Part shown: positions 49,286 to 59,112 of the stretch, in pieces
Numbering within the stretch: the stretch's first letter is position 1
How the letters are laid out: every line of letters begins with the position of its first letter
Translations under genes and position numbers: made by a program
Notes under the pieces: generated by a model
What the model saw: the letters and a program-made list of their open reading frames with translations, nothing else
What the model was told of the DNA's origin: nothing
Databases searched by the model: none
Assembly (NCBI RefSeq): GCF_000802185.1
Contig: NZ_KN676113.1
Location: forward strand, 3,451,019-3,515,018
DNA from: Belnapia sp. F-4-1
GTDB taxonomy: Bacteria > Pseudomonadota > Alphaproteobacteria > Acetobacterales > Acetobacteraceae
Length of the DNA: 64,000 nucleotides
Direction of reading: 5' to 3'

Positions 49286-51381
49286 TGCATCGGCTTCCGG
49301 GCAACCTCCAGACCAACCGCCGGCTGTCGCAATGGCTGGCGATCCATCCCGAGGGGCGGGTCACGATCACGCCCGGCAAGGTCGAACTGGGGCAGGGGAT
49401 CCTGACCACGCTCAGCCAGATCGCGGCGGAGGAGCTGGAGGTCGACCTCGCCCGGATCGAGGCGCGGCCGGCCGCGACGCCCGACAGCCCGGATGAGGGC
49501 GTCACCTCCGGCTCGCTCTCGACACAGGACAGCGGCGGGGCGCTGCGCCATGCCTGCGCGGCGGCGCGGGCGATCTTCCTCGGCGTCGTCGCGCAGCGCG
49601 TTGGCGTTCCTGTCGAGGCGATCAGCGTCGAGGACGGCATCTTCCACGGGCCCGCCGGCCCGATCGGCAGCTACTGGTCGCTCGCCGACCAGGCGCTGCT
49701 GGAGTGCGAAGCACCGGCCGAAGCCAGGCCGCGCGCGCCGGGCGAACGGCGGATTGTCGGCCGCTCCATCCCGCGCATCGACCTGCCGGACAAGGTCTTC
49801 GGTGCCGCGCGCTACGTCCACGACCTGCGCCTGCCGGGGATGCTGCATGCGCGAGTGGTGCGCCCGCCGGCGCGCGGGGCGAGGCTCGTGGCGCTGCGCG
49901 ACGGCCCCCTGCCGGGCGAGGCGCGGGTTGTGCGGGACGGCAGCTTCCTCGCCGTCCTCGCCGCGACGGAGTGGGAGGTGGAGGCCGCCGCCGCCCGCCT
50001 TGCCGCCCGCACGGAGTGGGAGGCATCGGACACGCTGCCCGAACAGGCGCTGCTCGCCGACTGGCTGCGCGAGGCTGCCACGCGAGGCGAGCGCAGCAGC
50101 GTCGCCAGCCGTGCCGAGCCCGCGCCGCCAGCCGCGCAGACGCTGCGGCGCAGCTTCCACCGGCCCTATCTCGCGCATGCCTCCATCGCCCCCTCCTGCG
50201 CCGTCGCGCGCTGGGAGGGCGAGCGCGTCGAGGTCTTCACCCACAGCCAGGGCCCGTACAACCTCCGCGCCGACTTGGCGAAGACGCTGCGCTGCGACCC
50301 GACGCTCATCACCGTCCGCCACCGCGAGGGCGCCGGCTGCTACGGCCATAACGGCGCCGACGACGTGGCGCTGGATGCGGTGCTCGCCGCCCGCGCCGTG
50401 CCCGGCACGCCCGTCCGCCTGCTCTGGTCGCGGGCGGAGGAGCTGGGCTGGTCGCCCTTCTCCCCGGCGATGCTGGTCGATGTGGAGGCCGATCTCGACG
50501 CCGCCGGCACGCTTATCGGATGGCGCAGCCATATCGTCAGCAACGGCCATTCCAGCCGGCCGGGGCGGGACGCGGTGCCGACGCTGCTCGCGGCCTCCAT
50601 GCTCGCCACGCCCTTCCCGGTGAAGCCGAGCATCAACCCGGCCATGGCGGCGGGCGGCGGGGCGCCGCGCAACGCGGTGCCCCTCTACCGCATCCCGGCG
50701 ATGAGCGTGGAGACGACGCGGCTGCTGGAGATGCCGCTCCGCACCTCCGCGCTCCGCGGCCTCGGGGCGACGCTGAATGTCTGGTCGATCGAGAGCGTGA
50801 TGGACGAGGCGGCGGCGCTGGCAGGCGCCGATCCGCTCGACTACCGCCTGCGGCATCTCGAGGACCCGCGCGCCGTCGCCGTGCTGCGGCGCGCGGCCGA
50901 TCTCGCCGGCTGGGCCGGGCGGGCACGGCGCGAAGGCTGGGGCCGGGGCATCGGCTTCGCCCGCTACAAGAACACCGGCGCCTGGGCCGCCGTCATCGCC
51001 GAGGTGGAGGCGCTGGACCGCGTCCTCTGCCGCCGCCTCTGGATCGCCGGCGATGTGGGCGAGGCGGTGAACCCGGACGGCGTGCTGAACCAGCTCGAGG
51101 GCGGCGCCATCCACGGCGCCTCCGTCGCCCTGCTGGAGAAGGTGCGCTTCGACCGCCGCACCGTCGCCAGCGATCATTGGGAAGGCTACCCGATCCTCCG
51201 CTTCTCCGAGGTGCCGAAGGTGGAGCTCGCCCTGATCGACCGGCCGGAGGAAGCGTTCCTTGGCGCCGGGGAGGCCAGCATGGCGCCCGCCATCGCCGCC
51301 ATCGCCGGCGGCATCACCGAGGCGCTCGGCATCCGGCCGCGCCAGCTTCCCTTCACTCCGGAGAACCTGGCCCGCGCATGA
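49285..51381 (+). CDS. Molybdopterin-binding hydroxylase subunit (nicotinate/isoquinoline dehydrogenase-like)
   Basis: A 698-residue Mo-cofactor subunit. VTITPGKVELGQGILTTL near residue 30 and GAGCYGHNGADDVALDA near 350 are family blocks. RTSALRGLGATLN near 485 and LGAGEASMAPAIAAI near 660 follow, the latter holding the active-site Glu. It hydroxylates a heteroaromatic ring using water as oxygen source. NicB-type C-terminal cytochrome domains are absent. There is no Tat signal on this subunit, so it appears cytoplasmic. A GTG at 49282 could also start it. It is coupled to the Fe-S gene and, by ATGA, to the next gene. Confidence 0.9.
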   Translation: MHRLPGNLQTNRRLSQWLAIHPEGRVTITPGKVELGQGILTTLSQIAAEELEVDLARIEARPAATPDSPDEGVTSGSLSTQDSGGALRHACAAARAIFLGVVAQRVGVPVEAISVEDGIFHGPAGPIGSYWSLADQALLECEAPAEARPRAPGERRIVGRSIPRIDLPDKVFGAARYVHDLRLPGMLHARVVRPPARGARLVALRDGPLPGEARVVRDGSFLAVLAATEWEVEAAAARLAARTEWEASDTLPEQALLADWLREAATRGERSSVASRAEPAPPAAQTLRRSFHRPYLAHASIAPSCAVARWEGERVEVFTHSQGPYNLRADLAKTLRCDPTLITVRHREGAGCYGHNGADDVALDAVLAARAVPGTPVRLLWSRAEELGWSPFSPAMLVDVEADLDAAGTLIGWRSHIVSNGHSSRPGRDAVPTLLAASMLATPFPVKPSINPAMAAGGGAPRNAVPLYRIPAMSVETTRLLEMPLRTSALRGLGATLNVWSIESVMDEAAALAGADPLDYRLRHLEDPRAVAVLRRAADLAGWAGRARREGWGRGIGFARYKNTGAWAAVIAEVEALDRVLCRRLWIAGDVGEAVNPDGVLNQLEGGAIHGASVALLEKVRFDRRTVASDHWEGYPILRFSEVPKVELALIDRPEEAFLGAGEASMAPAIAAIAGGITEALGIRPRQLPFTPENLARA

Positions 51382-52325
51382 GCCGACTGACCCTTTCCCT
51401 CGCCTGCCACGCCTCCGACCGGACCCGGCCGCTGCTGGACGGCCGCGTCACCATCCCCGGCGTCGAGATCGTGCCGCTGGTGGGCGAGCCGGAAGACATC
51501 TTCCGCCGTGCCCTGCGCGACCGGGCTTTCGATGTCACGGAACTCTCGATGGGCTCGCACATCGTCACCACCGCACGGGGCGATGCCGCCTATGTCGGCG
51601 TGCCGGTCTTCCCGAGCCGCGCCTTCCGCCACTCGGCGATCTATATTCGCACCGATCGCGGCATCCGCAGCGCCGCCGATCTCGCCGGCCGCACCATCGG
51701 CCTGCCGGAATACCAGCAGACCGCGGCGCTCTGGGTGCGCGGCATCCTGCGGGAGCATTACTGCGTCGATACGCGCAGCATCGGCTGGCGGATCGGCGCC
51801 GAGCGCATCGCCATCACCCTGCCGCCCGGCTTCAACGTGCGGCCGCTCGGGCGCGATCCGGTCGTGGCGCTGGCGGATGGCGAGGTCGATGCGCTGATCG
51901 CGCCGCGGCCGCCGAAGGGCGAGGGCGTCGCCCGGCTCTACCCGGACTACAAGGCGGAGGAGATCGCCTGGCATCGCGCCACCGGCTTCTTTCCCATCAT
52001 GCACTGCATTGCCCTGCGGCGGGAGCTGGCGGAGCGGCACCCCTGGCTGCCCGTGGAGCTGTTCCGCGCCTTCGCCAAGGCCCGCGACCTGGCGCTCGGC
52101 GAGCTGCAGCTGGTCAATGTGCTGCGCGCCTCGCTGCCCTGGATCGCCGCCGCCTATGAGGAACAGGCGGCTATCATGGGCGGCGATCCATGGCCCTACG
52201 GCTTCGCCCGTAACCGCGAGGAAGCCGCGGCGATGATCCGCTTCGCCGTCGCCGACGGGTTGGCGGCCGAGGCGATCCCGCCCGAGGCGCTGTTCCACCC
52301 GAGCACGCTGGGAGAGAGCGCATGA
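51378..52325 (+). CDS. 4,5-dihydroxyphthalate decarboxylase-like / periplasmic-binding-fold protein
   Basis: A 315-residue protein of periplasmic-binding-protein fold but without a signal peptide. The segments IPGVEIVPLVGEPEDIFRRAL, FDVTELSMGSHI and GLPEYQQTAALWVRG match the family typified by Pht5, 4,5-dihydroxyphthalate decarboxylase. Many relatives are annotated only as ABC substrate-binding-like. In an operon with a ring hydroxylase and a CoA ligase, decarboxylation of a hydroxylated aromatic or heteroaromatic acid is a reasonable proposal. It is flanked by four-base overlaps on both sides. Confidence 0.78.
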   Translation: MSRLTLSLACHASDRTRPLLDGRVTIPGVEIVPLVGEPEDIFRRALRDRAFDVTELSMGSHIVTTARGDAAYVGVPVFPSRAFRHSAIYIRTDRGIRSAADLAGRTIGLPEYQQTAALWVRGILREHYCVDTRSIGWRIGAERIAITLPPGFNVRPLGRDPVVALADGEVDALIAPRPPKGEGVARLYPDYKAEEIAWHRATGFFPIMHCIALRRELAERHPWLPVELFRAFAKARDLALGELQLVNVLRASLPWIAAAYEEQAAIMGGDPWPYGFARNREEAAAMIRFAVADGLAAEAIPPEALFHPSTLGESA

Positions 52326-54403
52326 CCAAGGCCAGCCTCGCCGAGGCGCTGTTCCGCCCGCGCTCCATCGCCCTCATCGGCGCCAGCCCGGACCCGGCGA
52401 AGACGAATTCCCGCCCCCAGCGCATCCTCGCCCAGGCGGGCTATGCCGGCCGGATCCTGCCGATCAACCCCACGCGCCGCGAGATCGGCGGGGTGCCGGC
52501 CTATCCTTCCGTGCGCGATGCACCGGGGCCGGTGGACCATGCGCTGATCATGGTCCCGGCCGCCGCCGTGCCGGGGGCGATCGAGGATTGCGTCGCCGCC
52601 GACGTCCCGGCTGCGACCATCTACAGCGCCGGCTTCGCCGAGATCGGCGAGGAGGGGCGCGCCTTGCAGGAGCGCATCGTCGCCATCGCCCGCGCCGGCG
52701 GGATGCGCCTGGTCGGGCCGAACTGCCTCGGCCTGCTCAACGTGACGGACGCCATCCCCATCACCGTCAACGCCGCGGTGGAGGCGGAGCCGCTGCTGCC
52801 CGGCTGGCTCGGCATGGTCTCGCAGAGCGGCAGCATGATGGGCGCGCTGCTTTCGCGCTGCGCCGCGCGCGGCCTCGGCTTCTCCAAGCTTGCCTCGGTC
52901 GGCAACGAATGCGACCTCGGCGTCGGCGAGATCGCCGAGATCCTGGTCGAGGACGAGGCGACCCAGGCCATTCTCCTCTTTCTCGAAACCTTCCGCGATG
53001 CGGAGGCGCTGGCCCGCGCCGCGCATCGCGCCCATGCGCTGGGCAAGCCGGTCATCACCTACAAGCTCGGCCGGTCCGAGCTCGGGCGGCGCATTGCCGT
53101 CTCCCATACCGGGGCGATGGTGGGCGGCGACGAGCTGGCCTCCGCCTTCTTCCGCGACAATGGCATCCTGCGCGTCGAGACGCTGGATGGGCTGGTGGAG
53201 TTGCCGCGCCTGGTGCTCGGCCACCAGCCCGGTACGGGCGCGCGGCGGCGCGTCGCGGCGCTCACCGGCACCGGCGGCGGTGCGGGGATGATCGTCGATC
53301 GGCTCGGCCTGCTCGGTGACGAGGTGCCGGTACCGCCGGAGGATTTCCGCGCCGCCCTCGCCGCCGAGGGCGTCCCCGTCTCCGACTCGCCGCTGATCGA
53401 CCTGCCGATGGGCGGCACCAGGGGCCAGTACCCGGCGGCGCTGCGCGCGCTGCTGCGCTCCAGCCATTGCGACGCGGTGCTGGCGGTGCTCGGCAGCACG
53501 GCACGGCTGAAGCCGGAGAGCCATGTCGAGGAGTTCATCCTCGCCGCCGGGCCGGGGCCGAAGCCGCTCGCCGTCTTCTGCGCGCCGCAGGCCGATGGCG
53601 CGCTCGCCATGCTCGACCGGGCCGGCATCGCCGGCTTCCGCACGCCGGAGAGCTGCGCCGATGCCCTGCATGCCTTCCTCGCCTGGCAGGCGCCGCGCCG
53701 CCGCCCGCCGGTGCCCGCGCAGTCGATGGAGGGCCCCCGCGCGGTACTCGCCGGCCGCGCCGCCGGCGTGCTGGACGAGGCGGAATCCTGCGCCCTCTTC
53801 GCCGCCCTCGGCCTCGAAGTGCCGAAGCTGCAGCTCCTGCAATCACCCGGGGAGTTCCGCGGCGGGGGCCGTTTCGCTGTCAAGATCCTTTCGCCGGACA
53901 TCGCCCACAAGACCGATGCCGGTCTGGTGCGTCTTGGCCTTGAGGGCGAAGCGGCAGTGCGCACCGCGGCGGCCGAGCTGCTGGAGCGCGCCCGCGCTCA
54001 TTTCCCCACGGCGCGGCTGCGCGGCGTGCTGGCGGCGCCGATGCAGCGCGGCCTTGCCGAGGTCATCCTCGGCTTCCGCCGCGATCCCGAGGTGGGGCCG
54101 GTCGTCGTGCTCGGCATGGGCGGCGTGATGGCGGAGCTGCGCCGCAGCTTCACCCTCCGCCTCGCTCCGGTCACCGTTGCCGAGGCGAGAGAGATGATCG
54201 CAGCTCTTCCCGAGCTGAAGCCACTCGCCGGCTGGCGCAACCTGCCGCGCGGCGATCTCCATGCGCTCGCTCTCGCTGTTGCTGCCTTTTCCACCCTCGC
54301 CGTGCTGCCGGAGGTACCGGAGGCGGAGATCAATCCGCTCATGATCCGCGCCGAGGCGGAAGGCGGCGTCGTTGCGCTGGACGGGTTGGTGCGCCTCGGC
54401 TGA
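52322..54403 (+). CDS. Acetate--CoA ligase family protein (ADP-forming acyl-CoA synthetase)
   Basis: A 693-residue single-chain NDP-forming acyl-CoA synthetase. The N-terminal CoA-binding Rossmann domain has ALIGASPDPAKTN. The phosphorylated His lies in VSHTGAMVGGDE near residue 262. The C-terminal ATP-grasp domain has KILSPDIAHKTDAGLVRLG near residue 525. It would make, or recover ATP from, an acyl-CoA and so complete the coupled catabolic operon that begins with the Bug protein. The gene overlaps the preceding one by ATGA. Confidence 0.9.
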   Translation: MTKASLAEALFRPRSIALIGASPDPAKTNSRPQRILAQAGYAGRILPINPTRREIGGVPAYPSVRDAPGPVDHALIMVPAAAVPGAIEDCVAADVPAATIYSAGFAEIGEEGRALQERIVAIARAGGMRLVGPNCLGLLNVTDAIPITVNAAVEAEPLLPGWLGMVSQSGSMMGALLSRCAARGLGFSKLASVGNECDLGVGEIAEILVEDEATQAILLFLETFRDAEALARAAHRAHALGKPVITYKLGRSELGRRIAVSHTGAMVGGDELASAFFRDNGILRVETLDGLVELPRLVLGHQPGTGARRRVAALTGTGGGAGMIVDRLGLLGDEVPVPPEDFRAALAAEGVPVSDSPLIDLPMGGTRGQYPAALRALLRSSHCDAVLAVLGSTARLKPESHVEEFILAAGPGPKPLAVFCAPQADGALAMLDRAGIAGFRTPESCADALHAFLAWQAPRRRPPVPAQSMEGPRAVLAGRAAGVLDEAESCALFAALGLEVPKLQLLQSPGEFRGGGRFAVKILSPDIAHKTDAGLVRLGLEGEAAVRTAAAELLERARAHFPTARLRGVLAAPMQRGLAEVILGFRRDPEVGPVVVLGMGGVMAELRRSFTLRLAPVTVAEAREMIAALPELKPLAGWRNLPRGDLHALALAVAAFSTLAVLPEVPEAEINPLMIRAEAEGGVVALDGLVRLG

Positions 54404-54484
54404 GGCAGGTCGCGACAACGGCACTCTGGCCCGCTTCCGCCGCGTGGTTTGATCGCCCACACGGATACGGGAGTATCGATCCCA

Positions 54485-54943
54485 ATGACGACCCTGACGA
54501 TCAACGGCACGGAGCGGCGTTTCGAGGGCGACCCCGAAATGCCCCTGCTCTGGTTCCTGCGCGACGAGCTCGGCCTCACCGGTACAAAATTCGGCTGCGG
54601 CCAGGCGCTCTGCGGCGCCTGCACCGTGCATGTCGACGGCAATGCCGTGCGCGCCTGCCAGACGCCGGTTTCCGCCATCGACGGCGCCAAGGTGACGACC
54701 ATCGAGGGCCTTTCGCCCGATGGCGACCACCCGGTGCAGGTCGCCTGGCGGACGCTCAACGTGGCGCAATGCGGCTATTGCCAGACCGGACAGATCATGC
54801 AGGCGGCCGCGCTGCTGAAGGACATCCCCGACCCGAGCGACGACGACATCGATACGGCGATGAGCGGCAATCTCTGCCGCTGCGGCACCTATCCGCGCAT
54901 CCGCGCGGCAATCAAGCAGGCGGCGAAGGGGGGGCGGCCATGA
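54485..54943 (+). CDS. 2Fe-2S subunit of isoquinoline 1-oxidoreductase-type hydroxylase (IorA-like)
   Basis: A 152-residue protein with the two 2Fe-2S motifs [17 protein letters not shown] near residue 36, and [10 protein letters not shown] near 98 with [13 protein letters not shown] near 134. It resembles IorA. The start at ATG 54485 fits the conserved [10 protein letters not shown] opening; twelve upstream codons are open but not conserved. It is separated from the previous operon by 81 bp, so it may have its own promoter. It overlaps the Mo-subunit gene by ATGA. Confidence 0.93.
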   Translation: MTTLTINGTERRFEGDPEMPLLWFLRDELGLTGTKFGCGQALCGACTVHVDGNAVRACQTPVSAIDGAKVTTIEGLSPDGDHPVQVAWRTLNVAQCGYCQTGQIMQAAALLKDIPDPSDDDIDTAMSGNLCRCGTYPRIRAAIKQAAKGGRP

Positions 54944-57207
54944 TCGTCAATCTCAGCCGGCGTGGGCTGCTGGGCGGCCTTGCCGCCGGCGGCCTCGTCC
55001 TCGGCATCGGCCTGCCGCGCTCCGAGGCGCAGCAGGCAGGCTTCGGCGCCGATGGCATGCCGAATGGCTGGCGCGACGACCCGCGCCTCTTCATCGCCAT
55101 CGCCGAGGACGGCATCGTCACCGTCACCTGCCATCGGCAGGAGATGGGGCAGGGGGTGCGGACCTCCATCCCAATGGTCATCGCCGAGGAGCTGGAGGCC
55201 GATTGGTCGAAGGTCCGCGTCACCCAGGCGGATGGCGACGAGGGCCGTTTCGGCAACCAGGATACCGACGGCTCGCGCAGCCTGCGGCACTTCTTCATGC
55301 CGATGCGCCGGGCCGGCGCCGCGGCGCGGACCATGCTGGAGGCGGCGGCGGCGAAGCAATGGGGCGTTCCCGTTGCCGAGGTTCGGGCCGCCAACCACCA
55401 GGTGGTGCACGAGGGATCCGGCCGCACGCTCGGCTACGGTGCGCTGGCGAAAGCGGCGGCCGACATGCCGGTGCCGGACCGCGCGACCGTCCGGCTGAAA
55501 GACCCTGCCAATTTCCGGCTGATCGGCAAGGAAGGCACCGAACTCCTCGACAACCGTGACATCACCACGGGCAAGGCGATCTACGGCATCGATGCCCGGA
55601 CGGAGGGCATGCTCTACGCCGTTGTTGCCCGCCCACCGGTCTTCGGCGGCAAGGTAACCTCCTTCGATGCCGCCGAGACGATGAAGGTGCCCGGCGTCGT
55701 CAAGGTGGTGGCGATCGATGCGCCGGCGATCCCCTCCGAGTTTCAGCCGCTCGGCGGCATCGCCGTCATCGCCCGCAACACCTGGGCGGCGATGCAGGGG
55801 CGCGACAAGCTGAAGATCGCTTGGAATGACGGGCCGCACGCCGTCTACTCCTCCGATACCTACCGCGCGCAGCTGCAGGAGGCGGCGCGCAAGCCGGGCA
55901 AGGTCGTCCGCAACGCCGGTGACGTGGACCGCGCGATGGCCGGCGCGGCGAAGCGCGTCGAGGCGGAATACTACATCCCGCACCTTGCCCAGACGCCGCT
56001 GGAGCCGCCCGCCGCCCTGGTGCGCATCGCCGACGGCCGCTGCGAGGCCTGGGCCTGCACCCAGGCGCCGCAGGCGACGCGGACGCGCCTCGCGCAGCGC
56101 CTCAACATGCCCGAGGACAAGGTCACGGTGCATGTGACGCTGCTCGGCGGCGGCTTCGGGCGGAAGTCGAAGCCGGACTTCGTCCTCGAGGCAGGGCTGT
56201 GCAGCCAGGCCATGGACGGCGCCCCGGTCAAGATGACCTGGACGCGCGAGGACGACCTGCATCACGGCTACTACCACACCGTCTCCGTCGAACGGATCGA
56301 GGCGGGGCTGGATGCCGCCGGCAAGCCGGTCGCCTGGCTGCATCGCAGCGTGGCGCCGACCATCGGCTCCATCTTCGCGCCCGACCCGAAGCACGAGCTG
56401 CCGCTCGAACTCGGCATGGGCCTCGTCAACACGCCTTTCCTCATCCCCAACATCCGCATGGAGAACCCTGAGGCGCAGGCGCATGCGCGGATCGGCTGGT
56501 TCCGCTCCGTCTCCAACATCCCGCATGCCTTCGCCATCCAGTCCTTCGTCGCCGAGCTGGCGCATGCCGCGGGCAAGGACCCGAAGGACTACCTGCTGGA
56601 GCTGATCGGCGCGCCGCGCGTCGTCGATCCGACCACGCTCGGCGATGTCTGGAACCATGGCGAGGATCCGAAGCGCTACCCGATCGACACCGGCCGCCTG
56701 CGCCGGGTGATCGAGACGGCGGCGACCGGCATCGGCTGGGGCAGGGTGATGCCGCAGGGCAGCGGCCTCGGCATCGCCGGGCATTACAGCTTCGTCTCCT
56801 ATGTCGCCGCCGCGGTCGAGGTGAAGATGGGCAGCCGCGGGGAGATCAGCTTCCCGCGGGTCGACATCGCCATCGATTGCGGGCCGCAGGTCAATCCGGA
56901 ACGAATCCGCTCGCAGATGGAGGGCGCCGTCGTCATGGGGACCGGCCTCGCCCTCTCGGCCGAGGTCAGCTTCAAGGACGGGCGCGTGCAACAGAACAAC
57001 TTCGACGCCTATGAACTGACCCGCATCGACAGCGCGCCGCGCGAGATCCACGTCCACCTGCTGCCCTCGCGCGACTACAACCAGCCGCTCGGCGGCGTCG
57101 GCGAGCCGGGCGTGCCGCCCGTGGCGCCGGCCATCGCCAATGCGGTCTTCGCCGCCTCCGGCAAGCGAATACGGCAGCTTCCGATCCGCGACCAGGTGAC
57201 GACATGA
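54940..57207 (+). CDS. Molybdopterin-binding subunit of isoquinoline 1-oxidoreductase type (IorB-like)
   Basis: A 755-residue Mo-cofactor protein. The N-terminus carries a twin-arginine signal ([19 protein letters not shown]), so the folded enzyme is probably exported with its Fe-S partner. [16 protein letters not shown] near residue 65, [15 protein letters not shown] near 400 and [14 protein letters not shown] near 715 are IorB blocks, the last containing the catalytic Glu. Substrate may be a nitrogen heterocycle or an aldehyde. Export would allow electrons to go to a periplasmic cytochrome c. The following small secreted-protein gene overlaps it by four bases. Confidence 0.92.
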   Translation: MIVNLSRRGLLGGLAAGGLVLGIGLPRSEAQQAGFGADGMPNGWRDDPRLFIAIAEDGIVTVTCHRQEMGQGVRTSIPMVIAEELEADWSKVRVTQADGDEGRFGNQDTDGSRSLRHFFMPMRRAGAAARTMLEAAAAKQWGVPVAEVRAANHQVVHEGSGRTLGYGALAKAAADMPVPDRATVRLKDPANFRLIGKEGTELLDNRDITTGKAIYGIDARTEGMLYAVVARPPVFGGKVTSFDAAETMKVPGVVKVVAIDAPAIPSEFQPLGGIAVIARNTWAAMQGRDKLKIAWNDGPHAVYSSDTYRAQLQEAARKPGKVVRNAGDVDRAMAGAAKRVEAEYYIPHLAQTPLEPPAALVRIADGRCEAWACTQAPQATRTRLAQRLNMPEDKVTVHVTLLGGGFGRKSKPDFVLEAGLCSQAMDGAPVKMTWTREDDLHHGYYHTVSVERIEAGLDAAGKPVAWLHRSVAPTIGSIFAPDPKHELPLELGMGLVNTPFLIPNIRMENPEAQAHARIGWFRSVSNIPHAFAIQSFVAELAHAAGKDPKDYLLELIGAPRVVDPTTLGDVWNHGEDPKRYPIDTGRLRRVIETAATGIGWGRVMPQGSGLGIAGHYSFVSYVAAAVEVKMGSRGEISFPRVDIAIDCGPQVNPERIRSQMEGAVVMGTGLALSAEVSFKDGRVQQNNFDAYELTRIDSAPREIHVHLLPSRDYNQPLGGVGEPGVPPVAPAIANAVFAASGKRIRQLPIRDQVTT

Positions 57208-57602
57208 GGGCGGCCCTGAGCCTTCTCGGCCTGGCGATGCTCGCCGGGCCGGCCCTCGCCTCGCCCTGCACCGACCAGATCGCGGCGCTGGAGCGGCAGG
57301 TGTCCGGCGCCGGCGCGGAGGCGGCGGCCGCCTCCTCGGGCGGGCAGGGCGTCGCCGCGGCGCGGGAGAGCCAGGCGCTGCAGCCACCGCCGGCGAACCA
57401 GCCCGCGCCGCCGAGCGGGCCCTTCCAGGCTGCGCCGCGCGAGGCCCAGGCGACGCAGCGCGCCGCCGAGGCCGGGGCCGGCGGCGATGGCGTGGTGCAG
57501 GCCCGCGCCCGGCTCAACGAGGCGCGCGAGAGGGCAGGGCGGGGCGACGAAGCCGGCTGCCTCGCCGGCCTGGCCGAGGCGCGGCGGCAGATGAACCGGT
57601 AG
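57204..57602 (+). CDS. Small secreted Ala/Gln-rich protein
   Basis: A 132-residue protein with a good signal peptide (ALSLLGLAMLAGPALASP). The mature part is low in aromatic residues and rich in Ala, Gln, Arg and Pro, with a Pro-rich middle (PPPANQPAPPSGP) and a helical tail holding two conserved-looking Cys. I do not recognise a family. Overlap with the IorB-like gene (ATGA) suggests it is expressed with that exported hydroxylase. Confidence 0.7.
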   Translation: MRAALSLLGLAMLAGPALASPCTDQIAALERQVSGAGAEAAAASSGGQGVAAARESQALQPPPANQPAPPSGPFQAAPREAQATQRAAEAGAGGDGVVQARARLNEARERAGRGDEAGCLAGLAEARRQMNR

Positions 57603-57957
57603 CGGCCGGGTCCGGCGAGCCCTCAGCCGGGGGCCAGCCGGTCCCCAAAGGCCGACGCCGCCCGCTTCCGCTCCTCGCTCTCGGCGATTGCCGCCGTGCG
57701 CTCGGCGGCTCGCCAATGGCAGCGCCACCATGGCCGGGAGCAGCAGGCGCAGGATGCTATCCACCCAGTCCCGCCGCCGTCGCAGCTTCGGTGCCGGGAC
57801 CGTCCCGGCGGTCTGGGGGGAAGGAGAGGTTCAACATGCAGCCGTCGTCTCATCATGTTTCGGTTGCGGTCTGCACCCCGGCCCCATCGGCAGCGGCTGA
57901 CGGCGACGTGACGCCCGGGCGCTGGCGGCCTCGGATCATGCCCGGTAGGTTGCCGGC
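57603..57957. other. 355-bp gap without a confident gene
   Basis: No plus-strand gene is convincing. On the minus strand, 57623-57764 reads as a short hydrophobic segment (ILRLLLPAMVALPLA) in one frame. It continues in another frame as a charged helix ending AFGDRLAPG, as if a small membrane protein had a frameshift. Otherwise only scattered GC-rich stems are seen. Confidence 0.4.
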
Positions 57958-58209
57958 ATGGCCTCCTCCCCCGCTGAACAACCCGATCCCACCTCCGACG
58001 ACAAGGTGATGTCCGCTGCCGCAAGGCGCGCGGAGCAGCAGCGCACGCGCTACCGCATCGCCGAGCAACGCGCCCGCAGCGAGCAGGCCGGCGGCAAGCC
58101 AAGCGAGGATGAGGCGAGCCGCATGGTCGCCGAATTCTATGCGCGTGGCGGCCAGGTCACCGTCTGCCCGCCGGCCGAGGAGGCCGAGGCGGAACAGCCG
58201 AAGCGTTAG
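57958..58209 (+). CDS. Small charged hypothetical protein
   Basis: An 83-residue soluble, highly charged protein predicted to be mostly helical (AAARRAEQQRTRYRIAEQRAR), with a short strand GGQVTVCPPA near the end. I recognise no family. It stands alone between the hydroxylase operon and the queuosine genes, converging on a small lipoprotein gene. Confidence 0.55.
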   Translation: MASSPAEQPDPTSDDKVMSAAARRAEQQRTRYRIAEQRARSEQAGGKPSEDEASRMVAEFYARGGQVTVCPPAEEAEAEQPKR

Positions 58210-58239
58210 GGCAACCCGGACGTGCACCGCTTGGGCCGG

Positions 58240-58359
58240 TCACGCGCCGCTGTTGCTGCCGCCCATGCCGCGCTCGTTGTAGGTCGGAGGGCCGCTGGCC
58301 GGTTGCAGTGGGCCACAGGCGGCCAGGATGGAGAGAATCAGGACTAGCAGCAGGGGCAT
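58240..58359 (-). CDS. Very small lipoprotein downstream of queC
   Basis: A 39-residue product beginning with a hydrophobic stretch (MPLLLVLILSIL) and a lipobox LAAC at residues 12-15, followed by GPLQPASGPPTYNERG. GGAG lies five bases upstream of the ATG. It begins 45 bases after the queC stop on the same strand. Tiny lipoproteins of this kind include the LptM/YifL family, though the usual Gly-Lys-Gly-Pro after the Cys is not present. Likely outer-membrane anchored. Confidence 0.65.
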   Translation of the reverse strand: MPLLLVLILSILAACGPLQPASGPPTYNERGMGGSNSGA

Positions 58360-58404
58360 TGCGCTCCAGCGCACCGTGCCCGGTGCCGTCGCCTGCCGGG
58401 CCGA

Positions 58405-59112
58405 TCAGTCCGCCGTGAGCCGCCAGCGCTCCCAGCCCTTGCGGCGTAGGTCGCAGGCCGGGCAGGTGCCGCAGCCATGGCCCCAATCGTGCAGCCTGCT
58501 GCGGTCGCCGAGATAGCAGCTATGCGTGTCGAGGCGGATCGCCTCCACCAGCGCCGCGCCGCCAAGCCGCGCCGCCAGCGCCCAGGTCGCCGCCTTGTCA
58601 CGCCACATCAGCGGGGTGTGCAGCACGAAGCGCCGGTCCATCCCGAGGTTGATCGCCACTTGCAGCGCCTTCAGCGTGTCGTCGCGGCAATCGGGATAGC
58701 CGGAATAATCCGTCTCGCACATGCCGGCCACCAGGTGCCTCAGCCCGCGCCGGTAGGCGAGCGCCGCGGCGAAGGTGAGGAAGAGCAGGTTGCGGCCGGG
58801 AACGAAGGTGTTTGGCAGCCCGTCCGCCTGCATGGCGATCGCCGTTTCCCGCGTCAGCGCCGTGTCAGAGACGGCCCGCAGGGCGTCGAGCGCCAGCAGG
58901 TGATCCTCGCCGAGCCTCGCGGCCCAGCCAGGATTCTCCCGCAGCAGCCGGGTGCGGAAGGTCTGCCGCACCTCCAGCTCCACCCGGTGCCGCTGGCCGT
59001 AGTCGAAGCCGATCGTCTCGACATGGGCGAAGCGCTCGAGCGCCCATGCGAGGCAGGTGGCGCTGTCCTGCCCGCCGCTGAACAATACGAGCGCCGCATC
59101 GTCCCGCATCAT
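58405..59112 (-). CDS. queC: 7-cyano-7-deazaguanine synthase QueC
   Basis: A 235-residue ATP-pyrophosphatase that converts 7-carboxy-7-deazaguanine to preQ0. The PP-loop [11 protein letters not shown] is near residue 10, and the zinc-binding cysteines lie at the C-terminus in [14 protein letters not shown]. Start ATG 59112 overlaps the queG stop. The family-typical length and the neighbouring queG, queF, tgt and queA support the call. queD and queE, needed earlier in the pathway, are not in the window. Confidence 0.97.
   Translation of the reverse strand: MMRDDAALVLFSGGQDSATCLAWALERFAHVETIGFDYGQRHRVELEVRQTFRTRLLRENPGWAARLGEDHLLALDALRAVSDTALTRETAIAMQADGLPNTFVPGRNLLFLTFAAALAYRRGLRHLVAGMCETDYSGYPDCRDDTLKALQVAINLGMDRRFVLHTPLMWRDKAATWALAARLGGAALVEAIRLDTHSCYLGDRSRLHDWGHGCGTCPACDLRRKGWERWRLTAD

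Noticed and set aside
48821-51381. Nicotinate dehydrogenase NicAB
   Set aside because: The Mo subunit lacks the C-terminal cytochrome c domains of NicB, and no other nicotinate pathway gene is adjacent, so the substrate is left open.
54889-57387. An 832-codon open frame antisense to the IorB-like gene
   Set aside because: Lies opposite a gene with clear molybdenum hydroxylase motifs; the translation has no recognisable domain.
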